Assembly: GCA_963763015.1 (NCBI GenBank)
Contig: CAVXML010000006.1
Span: forward strand, 62,001 to 126,000
Direction: 5' to 3'
Length of the DNA: 64,000 nt
Source: Fodinibacter sp963763015
GTDB lineage: Bacteria > Actinomycetota > Actinomycetes > Actinomycetales > Dermatophilaceae
Part shown: positions 25,723 through 37,466 of the stretch, piece by piece
How positions within the stretch are numbered: the stretch's first letter is position 1
Layout of the letters: each line of letters opens with the position of its first letter
Program-made: the position numbers and the translations under genes
The notes under the pieces: generated by a model
Told to the model about the DNA's origin: nothing
The model's input: the letters and a program-made list of their open reading frames with translations, nothing else
The model's database searches: none

Positions 25723-28011
25723 TCAGCCGGCCGCCACCTCCCCGGTCGCGGCCACCTCCCCGGTCGCGGCCACCTCCCCGGTCGCGGCGACCTCCCCGGT
25801 CGCGGCCACCTCGCCGGCCTCGGCCACCGGGGCGAGGTACAGCGCCGACAACCTGGCGACCCGCAGGGTCACCGACCACTGCTGGTCGTGCCAGGGGGCC
25901 GCCTCCGCCTCGAGGACCACGCCGGCCTGGCTGGGGGTGCTCAGCTCGTCGAACCCGCTGGTGTCGAGCAGGACCTCCCAGCGGCCGGGCCTCGGGACCC
26001 CGATGCGCACCCACTCCTTGTCGTTCCCGCCGTAGTTGACGACCGACGCGACGACGTCCCCGGTCTGGTCGGTACGGGCGAACCGCAGGTACGACACGAC
26101 GTTGCCGGTGTTGTCGTCGGCGTCGAGCCAGCGGAAGCCGGCCGGCTGGGAGTCCAGCGCCCACAGCGCCGGGTGCGACCGGTAGATCCGGTTCAGCTCC
26201 TTGACGAGGTTGTGGACGCGGTAGTGGGCCGCGTGGTCGAGCAGCCACCAGTCCAGCGAGCGCCCGTCCGCCCACTCGCTGGGCTGCGCGAACTCGCAGC
26301 CCATGAACACCAGCTGCTTGCCCGGGTGCGACCACATGTACGCGAGGAAGGCACGCAGTGTTGCCAGCTGGTCGCCGCGATCGCCGGGGACCTTGGTCAG
26401 GAGCGAGCCCTTCCCGTGGACGACCTCGTCGTGGCTGATCGGCAGCAGGTAGTTCTCGCTGAACGCGTACATGAGCGAGAACGTCAGCAGGTTGTGGTGG
26501 TACTGCCGATGGATCGGCTCCTCCTTGAGGTAGCGCAGCGTGTCGTTCATCCACCCCATGTTCCACTTCAGCCCGAAGCCCAGCCCGCCGCTGGAGGTCG
26601 GCTTGGTGACCCCCGGCCACGACGTCGACTCCTCCGCGATCGTGATCACGCCCGGCACCCGGCGGTATGCCGTCGCGTTCGCCTCCTGGAGGAGCCCGAT
26701 CGCCTCGAGGTGCTCCCGGCCGCCGTGCACGTTGGGTATCCACTCCCCGTCCTTGCGGGAGTAGTCGAGGTAGAGCATCGACGCGACGGCGTCGACCCGC
26801 AGGCCGTCCACGTGGAACTCCTCGAGCCAGTACAGCGCGTTGGCCACGAGGAAGTTGCGCACCTCCAGGCGCCCGAAGTCGAACACGTGGGTGCCCCAGT
26901 CGGGCTGGTCACCGCGCCGCGGGTCGGGGTGCTCGTAGAGCGGGAGGCCGTCGAAGCGGGCGAGGGCGAAGGCGTCGCGGGGGAAGTGTCCGGGCACCCA
27001 GTCCAGGATCACGCCGATGCCGGCCTGGTGCAGGCGGTCGACGAGGTACTTGAAGTCGTCGGGGTCGCCGAAGCGGGCGGTCGGGGCGTAGTACCCCGTC
27101 ACCTGGTAGCCCCACGAGGGCCCGTAGGGGTGTTCCATGACCGGCAGAAGCTCCACGTGCGTGAAGCCGAGGTCCGCGACGTAGTTCACGAGGTGCTCGG
27201 CCAGGTCGCGGTACGAGAGCCCCTGCCGCCACGAGCCGAGGTGCACCTCGTAGACGCTCATGGGTCCCCCGTGGGGGTTGCGTCCGGAGCGGCCCTCCAT
27301 CCACCCCGCGTCGGCCCACTCGTGGTGCGACTCGTCGACGACGGAGCCGGTGTTCGGCGGGGTCTCGGTGCGCCGGGCCATCGGGTCGGCCTTGGTCCGC
27401 ACGACGTCGTCTGCACCACGGATCTCGTACTTGTAGATGTCACCGGCGCCCACGCCCGGCACGAAGAGCTCCCAGACGCCCGACGAGCCGATCATGCGCA
27501 TGGGGTGGATCCGGCCGTCCCAGTCGTTGAAGTCGCCGATGACGCGCACCGCCTTGGCCCGCGGGGCCCACACGGCGAACGACACTCCTCGCACGGCGCC
27601 CATGGGTCCGGCGTACTCACGGACGTGCGCCCCCAGCACGGTCCAGAGCTGCTCGTGGCGACCCTCGCCGACGAGGTGGAGGTCGACCTCGCCCAGCGTC
27701 GGCGCGAACCGGTAGGGGTCGTCCTGGAGGTGGTCGACGCCGTCGGCCCAGGCCACGAGCAGCCGGTAGTCCATCGTGCGGGTCGCGTCGGCGCGCACCG
27801 CCGTCCACACCCCCTCCGCCTCGTGCGCCAGCTCGAGCTCCTCGTCGTCCTCGAAGCGCACCCGAACCGAGCGGGCCAGCGGCTTGAGCACGCGGATCCG
27901 CAGCCCGCCGGGCTCGAGGTGCTGGCCGAGCAGGTCGTGCGGCTGCTGGTGGCGCCCTTGGACGAGGGCGGTGATGGCGCCGCCGACCTCGGGGCTGGGA
28001 GTGAGGGTCAC
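25723..28011 (-). CDS. glgB: 1,4-alpha-glucan branching enzyme
   Basis: A 762-residue GH13 enzyme placing alpha-1,6 branches in glycogen-like glucan. N-terminal carbohydrate-binding modules (VSFAVWAPRAKAVRVIGDFN) precede the barrel, with the catalytic Asp in VDGLRVDAVASMLYLDY, Glu in VITIAEESTSWPG and Asp in LPISHDEVVHGKGS. GTG 28011 overlaps the maltokinase stop (GTGA) and has AAGGAG upstream. The C-terminus is odd: five tandem copies of an 18-base unit encode repeated EVAATG after the normal end (LYLAPVAEAG). Last gene of the glgE-treS-mak-glgB operon. Confidence 0.95.
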   Translation of the reverse strand: MTLTPSPEVGGAITALVQGRHQQPHDLLGQHLEPGGLRIRVLKPLARSVRVRFEDDEELELAHEAEGVWTAVRADATRTMDYRLLVAWADGVDHLQDDPYRFAPTLGEVDLHLVGEGRHEQLWTVLGAHVREYAGPMGAVRGVSFAVWAPRAKAVRVIGDFNDWDGRIHPMRMIGSSGVWELFVPGVGAGDIYKYEIRGADDVVRTKADPMARRTETPPNTGSVVDESHHEWADAGWMEGRSGRNPHGGPMSVYEVHLGSWRQGLSYRDLAEHLVNYVADLGFTHVELLPVMEHPYGPSWGYQVTGYYAPTARFGDPDDFKYLVDRLHQAGIGVILDWVPGHFPRDAFALARFDGLPLYEHPDPRRGDQPDWGTHVFDFGRLEVRNFLVANALYWLEEFHVDGLRVDAVASMLYLDYSRKDGEWIPNVHGGREHLEAIGLLQEANATAYRRVPGVITIAEESTSWPGVTKPTSSGGLGFGLKWNMGWMNDTLRYLKEEPIHRQYHHNLLTFSLMYAFSENYLLPISHDEVVHGKGSLLTKVPGDRGDQLATLRAFLAYMWSHPGKQLVFMGCEFAQPSEWADGRSLDWWLLDHAAHYRVHNLVKELNRIYRSHPALWALDSQPAGFRWLDADDNTGNVVSYLRFARTDQTGDVVASVVNYGGNDKEWVRIGVPRPGRWEVLLDTSGFDELSTPSQAGVVLEAEAAPWHDQQWSVTLRVARLSALYLAPVAEAGEVAATGEVAATGEVAATGEVAATGEVAAG
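25733..25822. repeat. 18-base minisatellite in the 3' end of glgB
   Basis: Five units of about GCCACCTCCCCGGTCGCG in tandem, units 1-3 identical, unit 4 with one change, unit 5 diverged. The period is a multiple of three, so copy number can vary without breaking frame; it encodes EVAATG repeats. Confidence 0.9.
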
Positions 28012-29508
28012 GAGGGGTCTCCTTGCGTGGTGGTCGGGTCCGGCGAGGGGTCGTGCGAATCGTGGGGCGAGGGGTCCTGTGAGGGGTCCTGCGAGAAGCG
28101 GGCGGTCAGCCGTCGCACGGCGCCCAGGGGGATCGCCAGCCACCCGGGGCGGTTGCGTGCCTCGTAGACGACCTCGTACATGGCCTTGTCGAGCTCGAAG
28201 GCGGCGAGCAGTGGTCCGAGCGATCGCGGGTCGTGGCCCGCGCGTGCGGTGTAGCCGTCGAGGAACGCCTGCTGCGCTGCGTTGACCCAGGCCCGCGCCG
28301 AGGCGCCGTCGGTGTGCTCGCGGGTGCCACCGACGTAGTCGAAGCTGCGCAGCATCCCCGCCACGTCGCGCACCCACTGGTCGGGGAGTGAGCGCTCGGA
28401 CAGCGGGCGCAGCGGCTCACCCTCGAAGTCGAGCAGCACCCAGCCGCGCTCGGGGGAGTGGAGCACCTGCCCGAGGTGGTAGTCGCCGTGGATGCGCTGC
28501 AGCTCAGGCCACTGAGCCTCGCACGCGGCACGCAGCACGGTCTCGACCGGGCCGCGCACCTCCTCGAGCACCGGCGCCTCCGACACGGCCGCCTCGAAGC
28601 GTTCTCGCATCTCCGCCACGATGGCCTCGGCCTGCTCGGCGGTGGTGGGCTGGGTTCCGAGCACGTCGGCCAGAGTCCGGTGCACCTCCGCCGTCGCCTC
28701 GCCCAGGGCACGAGCCGGCCCCGAGAAGTCGGTGCCCGCCTCGGCCGCGCGCAGCGCCACCCGCCAGGCGTCCTCGACCCCGGCGAGGAACTCCGAGGCG
28801 AGCGCGAGGTGGCCGGATGCCGGGTGGTCACCCTCGGTGCCCGGGTGCGGCCACTGCCCGGTCACCGCACCGACCACCGCGGGCACCCGGAGGCAGCCGG
28901 CGCCGACGAGGGCACCCTGGAGGACGACGTCGGGGTTCTCGCCCGGAGAGAGCATGCGGAACACCTTGACGATGAGCGGGGTGTGGTGGCCGTCGGGGAG
29001 GTCGCCGTCGAGGATGACGGAGGTGTTGGACTGCTCGCCCGACAGCACGCGCGAGGTGCGGACGTGCACCTCGGGCCCCCAGCTCGGCTGTGGAACGCCG
29101 AGCACCGACTCCTCCACCGCCCCGGAGACCGTCGAGGACTGCGCCCGGACCCGTCCCTGCACGAGCTCGAGCAGCTGCGCGGCGTAGACGGGGTCGTGCG
29201 GGGCGTCATAGACCCAGCGCTGTCCCAGGGTGGAGTGCTCCATGGTGCCCACGAGGGCATGGTCGGCGCTGCCGAGCGGCTCTGCCCGGTAGGTGAGCGG
29301 CACCTGGTAGACGACCGGCTCGGGCCCTGCCTCGTCGGCGACGACCAGGGTCTCGATCCCGACCTCGCCCTCCGGGTCGTCGAGGCGCCAGGCCGTGAGG
29401 AGCCGCAGCCGCGGCTGCTGTCCCTTCGCGGCGTACCAGCGCTGCCCACCCATCCAGCGCGAGACGAGCTCGAGCTTGGTGGGTCGCAACGTGGCCGTCG
29501 AGACGATC

Positions 29509-29516
<8 letters not shown>
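28008..29516 (-). CDS. mak: Maltokinase
   Basis: A 502-residue kinase that phosphorylates maltose to maltose-1-phosphate with ATP (also called Pep2). The N-terminal cap has TATLRPTKLELVSRWMGGQR and WYAAKG typical of the family; the catalytic loop is RIHGDYHLGQVLHSPERGW and the metal motif VLLDFEGEP. It starts within the last bases of treS and its stop overlaps the glgB start, so the genes are translationally coupled. GTG 29516 is chosen for the GTGAGG just upstream; GTG 29525 is an alternative. A C-terminal tail repeats QDPS/HDPS/DPS-like words and looks disordered. Confidence 0.93.
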
Positions 29517-31256
<1,740 letters not shown>

Positions 31257-31260
<4 letters not shown>

Positions 31261-33284
31261 CAGTGCCTCCGTACGGCGACGACGTGGACCGGCTCGACCT
31301 CGGGACCCAGGCGGACGTAGTTGTCGCGCTGCCACGTCCAGGTCTGGTCCGTGAGCAGGTCGTGCGCCTCGAAGCTGTCACCGGGCTCGAGACCGAGGGC
31401 TCCCATGTCGAGCCGCAGCGTCGTGGCGCGCGTCGAGTGGGGGTCGAGGTTCGCGACCACGACGACGACGTCCTGGGTGCCGTCCGGCATCCGGCGGCGC
31501 TTGGAGAAGGCCAGGAAGTTCTCGTCGTCGACGTGGTGGAAGCGGATGTCGCGCAGGCGGTGCAGCGAGGGGTGGGCGCGGCGGATCTCGTTGATGCGGG
31601 TCAGGTACCCGGCGAGCGAGCGCCCGGCGTGCGGGCCTCCCGGCTCGTAGTCGGCCCACCGGCGGTCCTTGTACTGGTACTTCTCGTTGTCGATCTGCTC
31701 CTCCGCGCCGGGCCGGGCCACGTGCTCCATGAGCTCGTACCCGGTGTAGATGCCGTAGGTGGGCACCAGGGTCGCCGCCAGCACCGCGCGCAGCTTCCAG
31801 GCCGCCGGCCCGCCGAACTGCATGTAGGGGGTGAGGATGTCGTGGGTCGTGGGCCAGAAGGAGGGCCGCATGTAGCTGGCGGCCTCCCCGGACAGCTCGG
31901 TGAGGTACTCGCGCAGCTCCCCGGCGGAGTTGCGCCACGTGTAGTAGGTGTAGCTCTGCTGGAAGCCGATCTTGCCGAGGGTGTGCATCATCGCGGGCTT
32001 GGTGAACGCCTCCGCGAGCCAGATGACGTCGGGGTGGTCCTCGGCCACGTCCGCGATGAGCCACTGCCAGAACTCGACCGGCTTGGTGTGCGGGTTGTCG
32101 ACCCGGAACAGCGTGACCCCGTGGTCGATCCACACCTGCACGACGCGTCGGACCTCGGCGTAGATGCCGGCCGGGTCGTTGTCGAAGTTCAGTGGGTAGA
32201 TGTCCTGGTACTTCTTCGGAGGGTTCTCCGCGTAGGCGATGGTGCCGTCGGCGCGGGTGGTGAACCACTCGGGGTGGGTCTGGACCCATGGGTGGTCCGG
32301 GGAGCACTGGAGCGCCAGGTCCATGGCGACCTCCATCCCGAGCCTTCGGGACTCCGCGACGAACGCGTCGAAGTCCTCGAAGGTCCCGAGGTCCGGGTGG
32401 ATGGCGTCGTGGCCGCCGTCGGGGGAGCCGATGGCGTAGGGGCTGCCGGGGTCCTCGGGGCGTGAGTCCAGGGTGTTGTTCGGGCCCTTCTTCGCGGCCG
32501 AGCCGATGGGGTGCACGGGCGTGAGGTAGACGACGTCGAAGCCCATCGCGGCGATGGCGGGCAGGCGGAGCGCGGCCGTGCGCAGCGTCCCGGACGTCCA
32601 GCGGTGCTCCTCCTCGTCGTAGGTCGCGCCCTCACTGCGGGGGAAGATCTCGTACCACGCACCGGAGAGGGCCAGCTCCCGCTCCACGAGGAGGGGCAGG
32701 TCAGGCGACGGCGTGACGTACTCGCGCAGCGGACGCGCCGCGAGCTCCTCCTCCACCGACGCGTCGGTGCCGGCCTTGAGACGGACGGCGGGAGGGCGGC
32801 TCGTGTCGCGCAGGCCAGTGACGGCATCCTGGAGCACCGCCCGCTGGGCGGCGGTGCGCCCACCCTCGGCGAGGGCGCGCTCGAGGACCAGGGCCCCCTC
32901 CTCGAGCATGAGCTCGGTGTCGACGTCGGCCTGCACCTTGATCGTCGCGTCGTGCTCCCAGGTGCCGTAGGGGTCCGACCACCCCTCGACGCGGTAGGAC
33001 CACCACCCGGTGCGGTCGGCGCTCACCACCGCCACCCAGGTGTTCAGGCCCGGGTTGGTGCAGGTCATGGGCCCGATGTGGTCCACCCCGTCGGGGTCGG
33101 TGAGAACCACCGAGGCGTTGACGGCGTCATGGCCCTCGCGGAAGACGGTCGCGGTGACGGAGAAGGTCTCGTCGACGACCGCCTTGGCCGGACGGGCGCC
33201 GTTGTCGACGCATGGGCGGACGTCGAGGACGGGGATGCGGCCGATCGGATGCTGCGGGGCACGAGTCTGAGGGGCTGCAGTCAC
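31257..33284 (-). CDS. glgE: Alpha-1,4-glucan:maltose-1-phosphate maltosyltransferase
   Basis: A 675-residue GH13_3 enzyme that extends alpha-1,4-glucan with maltosyl units from maltose-1-phosphate. It shows the N-terminal beta domain, then YLTPVHPIGSAAKKGPNNTL, nucleophile region VTLFRVDNPHTKPVEFWQWL, acid Glu in DVIWLAEAFTKPAMMHTLGK, and FWPTTHDILTPYMQFGG. GTG 33284 is selected because TAGCGT lies seven bases upstream. First gene of the operon glgE-treS-mak-glgB, which carries trehalose carbon into branched glucan. Confidence 0.96.
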
Positions 33285-33291
33285 GTGCCGC

Positions 33292-33297
33292 ACGCTA
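33292..33297 (-). promoter_or_regulatory. -10 box TAGCGT for the glgE operon
   Basis: On the minus strand TAGCGT ends seven bases before GTG 33284, implying a leaderless or near-leaderless mRNA. Confidence 0.5.
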
Positions 33298-33380
33298 CCG
33301 GCCACGGACGGCGCGGGACACGTCCGTGTCGCCCCCGGATCCCGCTACGCGCGATCGTGACGAGGCGGTGAAAGGCTCGG

Positions 33381-33409
33381 ATGAAAGCGTTTTCGCCGTC
33401 ATCTATGCT
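33381..33409 (+). promoter_or_regulatory. glgP promoter with a LacI-like operator
   Basis: TATGCT (33404-33409) is a good -10 box, eight bases before GTG 33418. GAAAGCGTTTTC (33383-33394), a dyad centred on CG, covers the -35 position and resembles LacI-family operators. It lies in the 133-base gap between divergent glgE and glgP, so one regulator could act on both. Confidence 0.5.
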
Positions 33410-33417
33410 GCTCCCTC

Positions 33418-36003
33418 GTGAAGGCCATCCGCCGGTTCAGCGTCCGCCCCGTCCTGCCCGCCCCGATCGCCGCCCTCGGCGACCTCGCGATGAACCTGCG
33501 GTGGAGCTGGCACCCCCCGTTGCGGGACCTCTTCGAGTCGATCGACCCGGAGCGCTGGGCGGTGGTGGGCAGCGACCCCGTGGCCATGCTCTCGGCGGTT
33601 CGGCCCGAGGAGCTCGAGCGCCTCGCGGGGGACCCGGTCTTCGTCCAGCGCGTCGCCACCGCCCGCGAGGCCCTCGACCGCTACCTCGGCCAGGACCGGT
33701 GGTACCAGCACTGGGGGCGGGAGCAGTCCGAGGAGGGGGTGCCCTCGGCCGTCGCCTACTTCAGCGCGGAGTTCGGCATCGCGGCGGCGCTGCCGCAGTA
33801 CTCGGGCGGACTCGGCATCCTCGCGGGCGACCACCTCAAGGCGGCATCCGACATCGGGGTGCCGATCGTCGGAGTGGGCCTGTTCTACAAGACCGGCTAC
33901 TTCCGCCAGAGCCTGAACCGCGACGGCTGGCAGCAGGAGGACTACCCGGTCCTCGACCCGGACGGTCTGCCGCTCTCCCTGCTGCGACACGAGGACGGCA
34001 TGGCGTGCGTCGTCACGATCGACCTCCCCGGCGGCCGCGAGCTGCACGCCCAGGTGTGGCGAGCGCAGGTCGGGCGGGTCCCTCTTCTGCTCCTGGACAC
34101 CGACGTCCACGGGAACGACGACGGGGGACGCAGCGTCACGGAGCGCCTCTACGGCGGCGGGGGGGAGCTGCGCCTGCAGCAGGAGATGCTGCTCGGGATG
34201 GGCGGAGTGCGGGCGCTGCGCCTGTGGTCGCGGCTCACCGGCGCCCCCACGCCCGACGTGTACCACGCGAACGAGGGCCACGCCGGCTTCCTTGGTGTGG
34301 AGCGGATCAGCGAGCTCGTCCGGGCGGAGGGGATGTCCTTCGACGAGGCCCTCGAGGCGGTCCGGGCCGCGACGGTCTTCACGACGCACACACCCGTGCC
34401 GGCCGGCATCGACCGCTTCGACTGCTCACTCATCGAGCTGTACTTCGGTGGTGCCCAGGCCCTCGAGGGAGTCCCCGTCGAGCGGCTCCTGCACCTGGGC
34501 GCGGAGACGTACGAGGGCGGGTCGGCCACGATGTTCAACATGGCGGTCATGGGGCTGCGGCTCGCCCAGCGGGCCAACGGCGTCTCCCGCCTGCACGGTG
34601 TCGTGAGCAGGGAGATGTTCGACGGTCTCTGGCCGGGGTTCGACGACGCCGAGGTCCCGATCACCTCCATCACCAACGGCGTCCACGGGCCGACGTGGGT
34701 CGACCGCAAGGTCTTCGAGCTGGCCCGCACCCACGCCGAGGTGCACGACCTCGACACCCAGGACTCCTGGGAGGCGATGGCGAACGTGCCCCGCGACGCC
34801 GTGTGGGCCACCAAGCGCGCGCTGCGCCTCCAGCTCGTCGAGGAGGCCCGGCGTCGCACTCGGGAGTCCTGGCTCGAGCGGGGCGCCTCCGCCGCCGAGA
34901 TCGGCTGGACCGACAAGATCCTCGACCCCGACGTCCTCACGATCGGTTTCGCCCGCAGGGTGCCCACGTACAAGCGGCTCACCCTGATGCTGCGTGACCC
35001 CGCCCGGCTCAAGAAGCTGCTGCTGCACCCCGAGCGGCCGGTGCAGCTCGTCATCGCCGGCAAGGCCCACCCCGCCGACGAGACGGGAAAGCAGCTGATC
35101 CAGCAGATGGTGCGCTTCGCCGACGACCCCGAGGTCCGGCACCGCATCGTGTTCCTTCCCAACTACGACATCGGCATGGCGCTGCACCTCTACCCCGGGT
35201 GCGACGTGTGGCTGAACAACCCGCTGCGCCCCTTCGAGGCGTGCGGCACCTCGGGCATGAAGGCGGCGCTCAACGGCGCACTCAACCTCTCCATCCTCGA
35301 CGGCTGGTGGGACGAGTGGTACGACGGCAAGAACGGCTGGGCGATCCCCACTGCCGACGGCGTGGAGGACCCGAACCGCCGCGACGACCTCGAGGCGACC
35401 GCCCTCTACGACCTCATCGAGAACCAGGTGGCTCCGCGGTTCTACGACACCGACGCCGACGGCCTGCCGCAGAACTGGCTGGCCATGCTCCTGCACACGG
35501 TGACGACGCTCGGCCCGAAGGTTCGGGCGAGTCGCATGGTGCGGGACTACACCGAGCAGCTCTACGTGCCGGCGGCGCGCGCGGGGTGGGCCCTGGCCAC
35601 GGAGGGGTACGCCGGCGCCAAGGACCTGGCGGCGTACAAGGCCCGCGTCCGTGACGGGTGGGGCGAGGTTCACGTCGACCACGTCGAGTCCTCAGGCGTG
35701 GGCGACAGCCCTGAGCTGGGGGAGACGCTGCACGTCACCGCCTATGTCTCACTCGGCGAGCTGGACCCCGACGACGTCGAGGTGCAGGTGGTGCACGGTC
35801 GAACCAACCACCACGGCGACGAGCTGCACGACCTCTCGACCGTGCCCCTCGCCCATGTGGAGAGCTACGAGCACGGGCGCCACCAGTTCGCCGGCGACCT
35901 CGTGCTGCGGGCGTCCGGGGCGTTCGGCTACACGGTGCGCGTCCTGCCCAGGCACACCGGGCTCGCGACGCCCGCAGAGCTCGGACTGGTCGCCAACGCC
36001 TGA
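33418..36003 (+). CDS. glgP: Alpha-glucan (glycogen) phosphorylase, DUF3417-containing type
   Basis: An 861-residue GT35 enzyme releasing glucose-1-phosphate from alpha-glucan ends. The N-terminal DUF3417 part begins KAIRRFSVRPVLPAPIAALG; the core has VAYFSAEFGIAAALPQYSGG, LGILAGDHLKAASDIGVP, YHANEGHAGFLGVERI, and the PLP-lysine region PFEACGTSGMKAALNGALNL with GWWDEWYDGKNGWAIP. This is the actinobacterial GlgP form, longer in front and lacking the long mammalian-type N-terminus. Divergent from the glgE operon; its product goes to Pgm. Confidence 0.95.
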   Translation: MKAIRRFSVRPVLPAPIAALGDLAMNLRWSWHPPLRDLFESIDPERWAVVGSDPVAMLSAVRPEELERLAGDPVFVQRVATAREALDRYLGQDRWYQHWGREQSEEGVPSAVAYFSAEFGIAAALPQYSGGLGILAGDHLKAASDIGVPIVGVGLFYKTGYFRQSLNRDGWQQEDYPVLDPDGLPLSLLRHEDGMACVVTIDLPGGRELHAQVWRAQVGRVPLLLLDTDVHGNDDGGRSVTERLYGGGGELRLQQEMLLGMGGVRALRLWSRLTGAPTPDVYHANEGHAGFLGVERISELVRAEGMSFDEALEAVRAATVFTTHTPVPAGIDRFDCSLIELYFGGAQALEGVPVERLLHLGAETYEGGSATMFNMAVMGLRLAQRANGVSRLHGVVSREMFDGLWPGFDDAEVPITSITNGVHGPTWVDRKVFELARTHAEVHDLDTQDSWEAMANVPRDAVWATKRALRLQLVEEARRRTRESWLERGASAAEIGWTDKILDPDVLTIGFARRVPTYKRLTLMLRDPARLKKLLLHPERPVQLVIAGKAHPADETGKQLIQQMVRFADDPEVRHRIVFLPNYDIGMALHLYPGCDVWLNNPLRPFEACGTSGMKAALNGALNLSILDGWWDEWYDGKNGWAIPTADGVEDPNRRDDLEATALYDLIENQVAPRFYDTDADGLPQNWLAMLLHTVTTLGPKVRASRMVRDYTEQLYVPAARAGWALATEGYAGAKDLAAYKARVRDGWGEVHVDHVESSGVGDSPELGETLHVTAYVSLGELDPDDVEVQVVHGRTNHHGDELHDLSTVPLAHVESYEHGRHQFAGDLVLRASGAFGYTVRVLPRHTGLATPAELGLVANA

Positions 36004-36017
36004 CCGGTCGTTGCAGG

Positions 36018-37349
36018 TCAGTGGGGGGCAGTGGCCTCGACGAGACGGTCACGGGTGACGTCGGCGAGCGTCCGGCACCCGGTGAGCGCCATGGTGAGGT
36101 CGAGCTCGGCCCGGATGTTCCGCAGCACCTCACCGACTCCCTCCTCGCCGGCGAGCGCGAGCCCGTAGACGTGCGGCCTGCCGATGCCCACGGCGTCCGC
36201 GCCGAGCGCCAGGGCGACGAACGCGTCCGCCCCCGAGCGCACACCGCTGTCGAACAGGACCGGAGCGCTCGACCCGGCGCCGCGCACGGCATCCACCACG
36301 CCCGGGAGAGCGTCGAGCGCCGCCACCGACCGGTCCACCTGGCGTCCGCCGTGGTTCGACACGAGGATGCCGTCGATCCCCTCCTCCACCGCTCGACGCG
36401 CGTCGTCGGGGTGCAGCACGCCTTTGAGGACCACGGGCAGCGTCGTCAGGGCCCGCAGGCGGGGAAGGTCGGCCCACGACAGCCCCGGCTTGGAGAACAC
36501 CGCCTGGAACGTCTCGACGGCAGCGCGCGGGTACGGCGAGGACAGGTTGTCGCGGGTGCTCCCCGGGTGGTTCCGGCTCAGCGACACGAGGCTGCGCACC
36601 GCGGCAGGGGTGGGCCGTGGCTGCGGCTCGCGCGCGGCCTCGCTCTCGTCGCCGGATGCCGCCGCCTCCGCTCCTGCCGCCACGCGTTCCGCGACGAGCC
36701 GCTGGAACACCGGGTCCGAGGTGTACTGCGCGATCCCCTCGCCGCGCGCGAAGGGGAGGTGGCCGAGGTCGAGGTCACGGGGCCGCCAGCCCAGGTACGC
36801 CGTGTCGAGGGTGACGACGATCGCCTCGCTGCCGCAGGCCTCCGCCCGGTGGACCAGGCTCTCGACGAGGTGGTCGTCGCGGCTCCAGTACAGCTGGTAC
36901 CAGTGGCCGAAGCCGTCGAGCGCCTCGGCGACGTCCTCCATGGGCACCGACGCCTGCGTGCTGAGCACCGGGAGCACGCGGTGTGCCCGCGCGGCCCGGG
37001 CGACCGCGAGGTCGGCGTCAGGGTGGGCGGCGGAGAGGACCCCGACGGGTGCGAGGAAGAGGGGGCTCTCGTGCCGCCGGCCGAACAGCTCGATGGACTG
37101 CTCGCGGTCCTCGGCGCCGACGAGCATCCGGGGCACCACCCGCCAGTGGTCGAAGGCAGCCAGGTTGGCCCGGGCCGTCGACTCGCCGCCTGCGGAACCC
37201 GCCACGTAGGCGAAGGCACGTCGGGACATCACCCGGCGGGCGGCGTCCTCGAGCGCCTGGCCGTTCGTGGGCACCCTGGGCCGTCGGCCGTAGGTCCCCG
37301 CGCGGTAGATGGCTGACTGGGTGGCTCTGCCGAGCTCCGGGAACGGCAT
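36018..37349 (-). CDS. FMN-dependent alpha-hydroxy acid oxidizing protein (lactate 2-monooxygenase-like)
   Basis: A 443-residue protein of the lactate oxidase/glycolate oxidase family. FMN and substrate motifs: AFAYVAGSAGGESTARANLA, HWYQLYWSRDD, catalytic His in GIDGILVSNHGGRQVDRSVA, and PVLFDSGVRSGADAFVALAL followed by GADAVGIGRP. Length and the N-terminus GRATQSAIYRAGTYGRRP fit lactate 2-monooxygenase more than lactate dehydrogenases. A polar insert around residues 230-255 (rich in Ala, Glu, Ser, Pro) is the active-site loop region and longer than in simple family members. ATG 37349 has GAGGAGGT upstream. Convergent with glgP. Confidence 0.85.
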   Translation of the reverse strand: MPFPELGRATQSAIYRAGTYGRRPRVPTNGQALEDAARRVMSRRAFAYVAGSAGGESTARANLAAFDHWRVVPRMLVGAEDREQSIELFGRRHESPLFLAPVGVLSAAHPDADLAVARAARAHRVLPVLSTQASVPMEDVAEALDGFGHWYQLYWSRDDHLVESLVHRAEACGSEAIVVTLDTAYLGWRPRDLDLGHLPFARGEGIAQYTSDPVFQRLVAERVAAGAEAAASGDESEAAREPQPRPTPAAVRSLVSLSRNHPGSTRDNLSSPYPRAAVETFQAVFSKPGLSWADLPRLRALTTLPVVLKGVLHPDDARRAVEEGIDGILVSNHGGRQVDRSVAALDALPGVVDAVRGAGSSAPVLFDSGVRSGADAFVALALGADAVGIGRPHVYGLALAGEEGVGEVLRNIRAELDLTMALTGCRTLADVTRDRLVEATAPH

Positions 37350-37453
37350 CCGACCTCCTCGGCGTCGCGGACGGTGGGCGCACCGTCGCTGCCGCCTGTC
37401 TACCCGATCGCCCGGGCGAGGAACAGCCCGGCCCCCGCGTCGCGCGCCGGGCC

Positions 37454-37459
37454 TAGGGT
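37454..37459 (+). promoter_or_regulatory. -10 box TAGGGT, leaderless
   Basis: TAGGGT ends seven bases before ATG 37467. Confidence 0.45.
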
Positions 37460-37466
37460 GACCGCC

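Noticed and set aside
25733..25822. CRISPR-like array
   Set aside because: Repeats are contiguous with no spacers and encode a protein tail.
25684..28167. 827-codon plus-strand frame opposite glgB
   Set aside because: Antisense shadow; glgB is fully supported.
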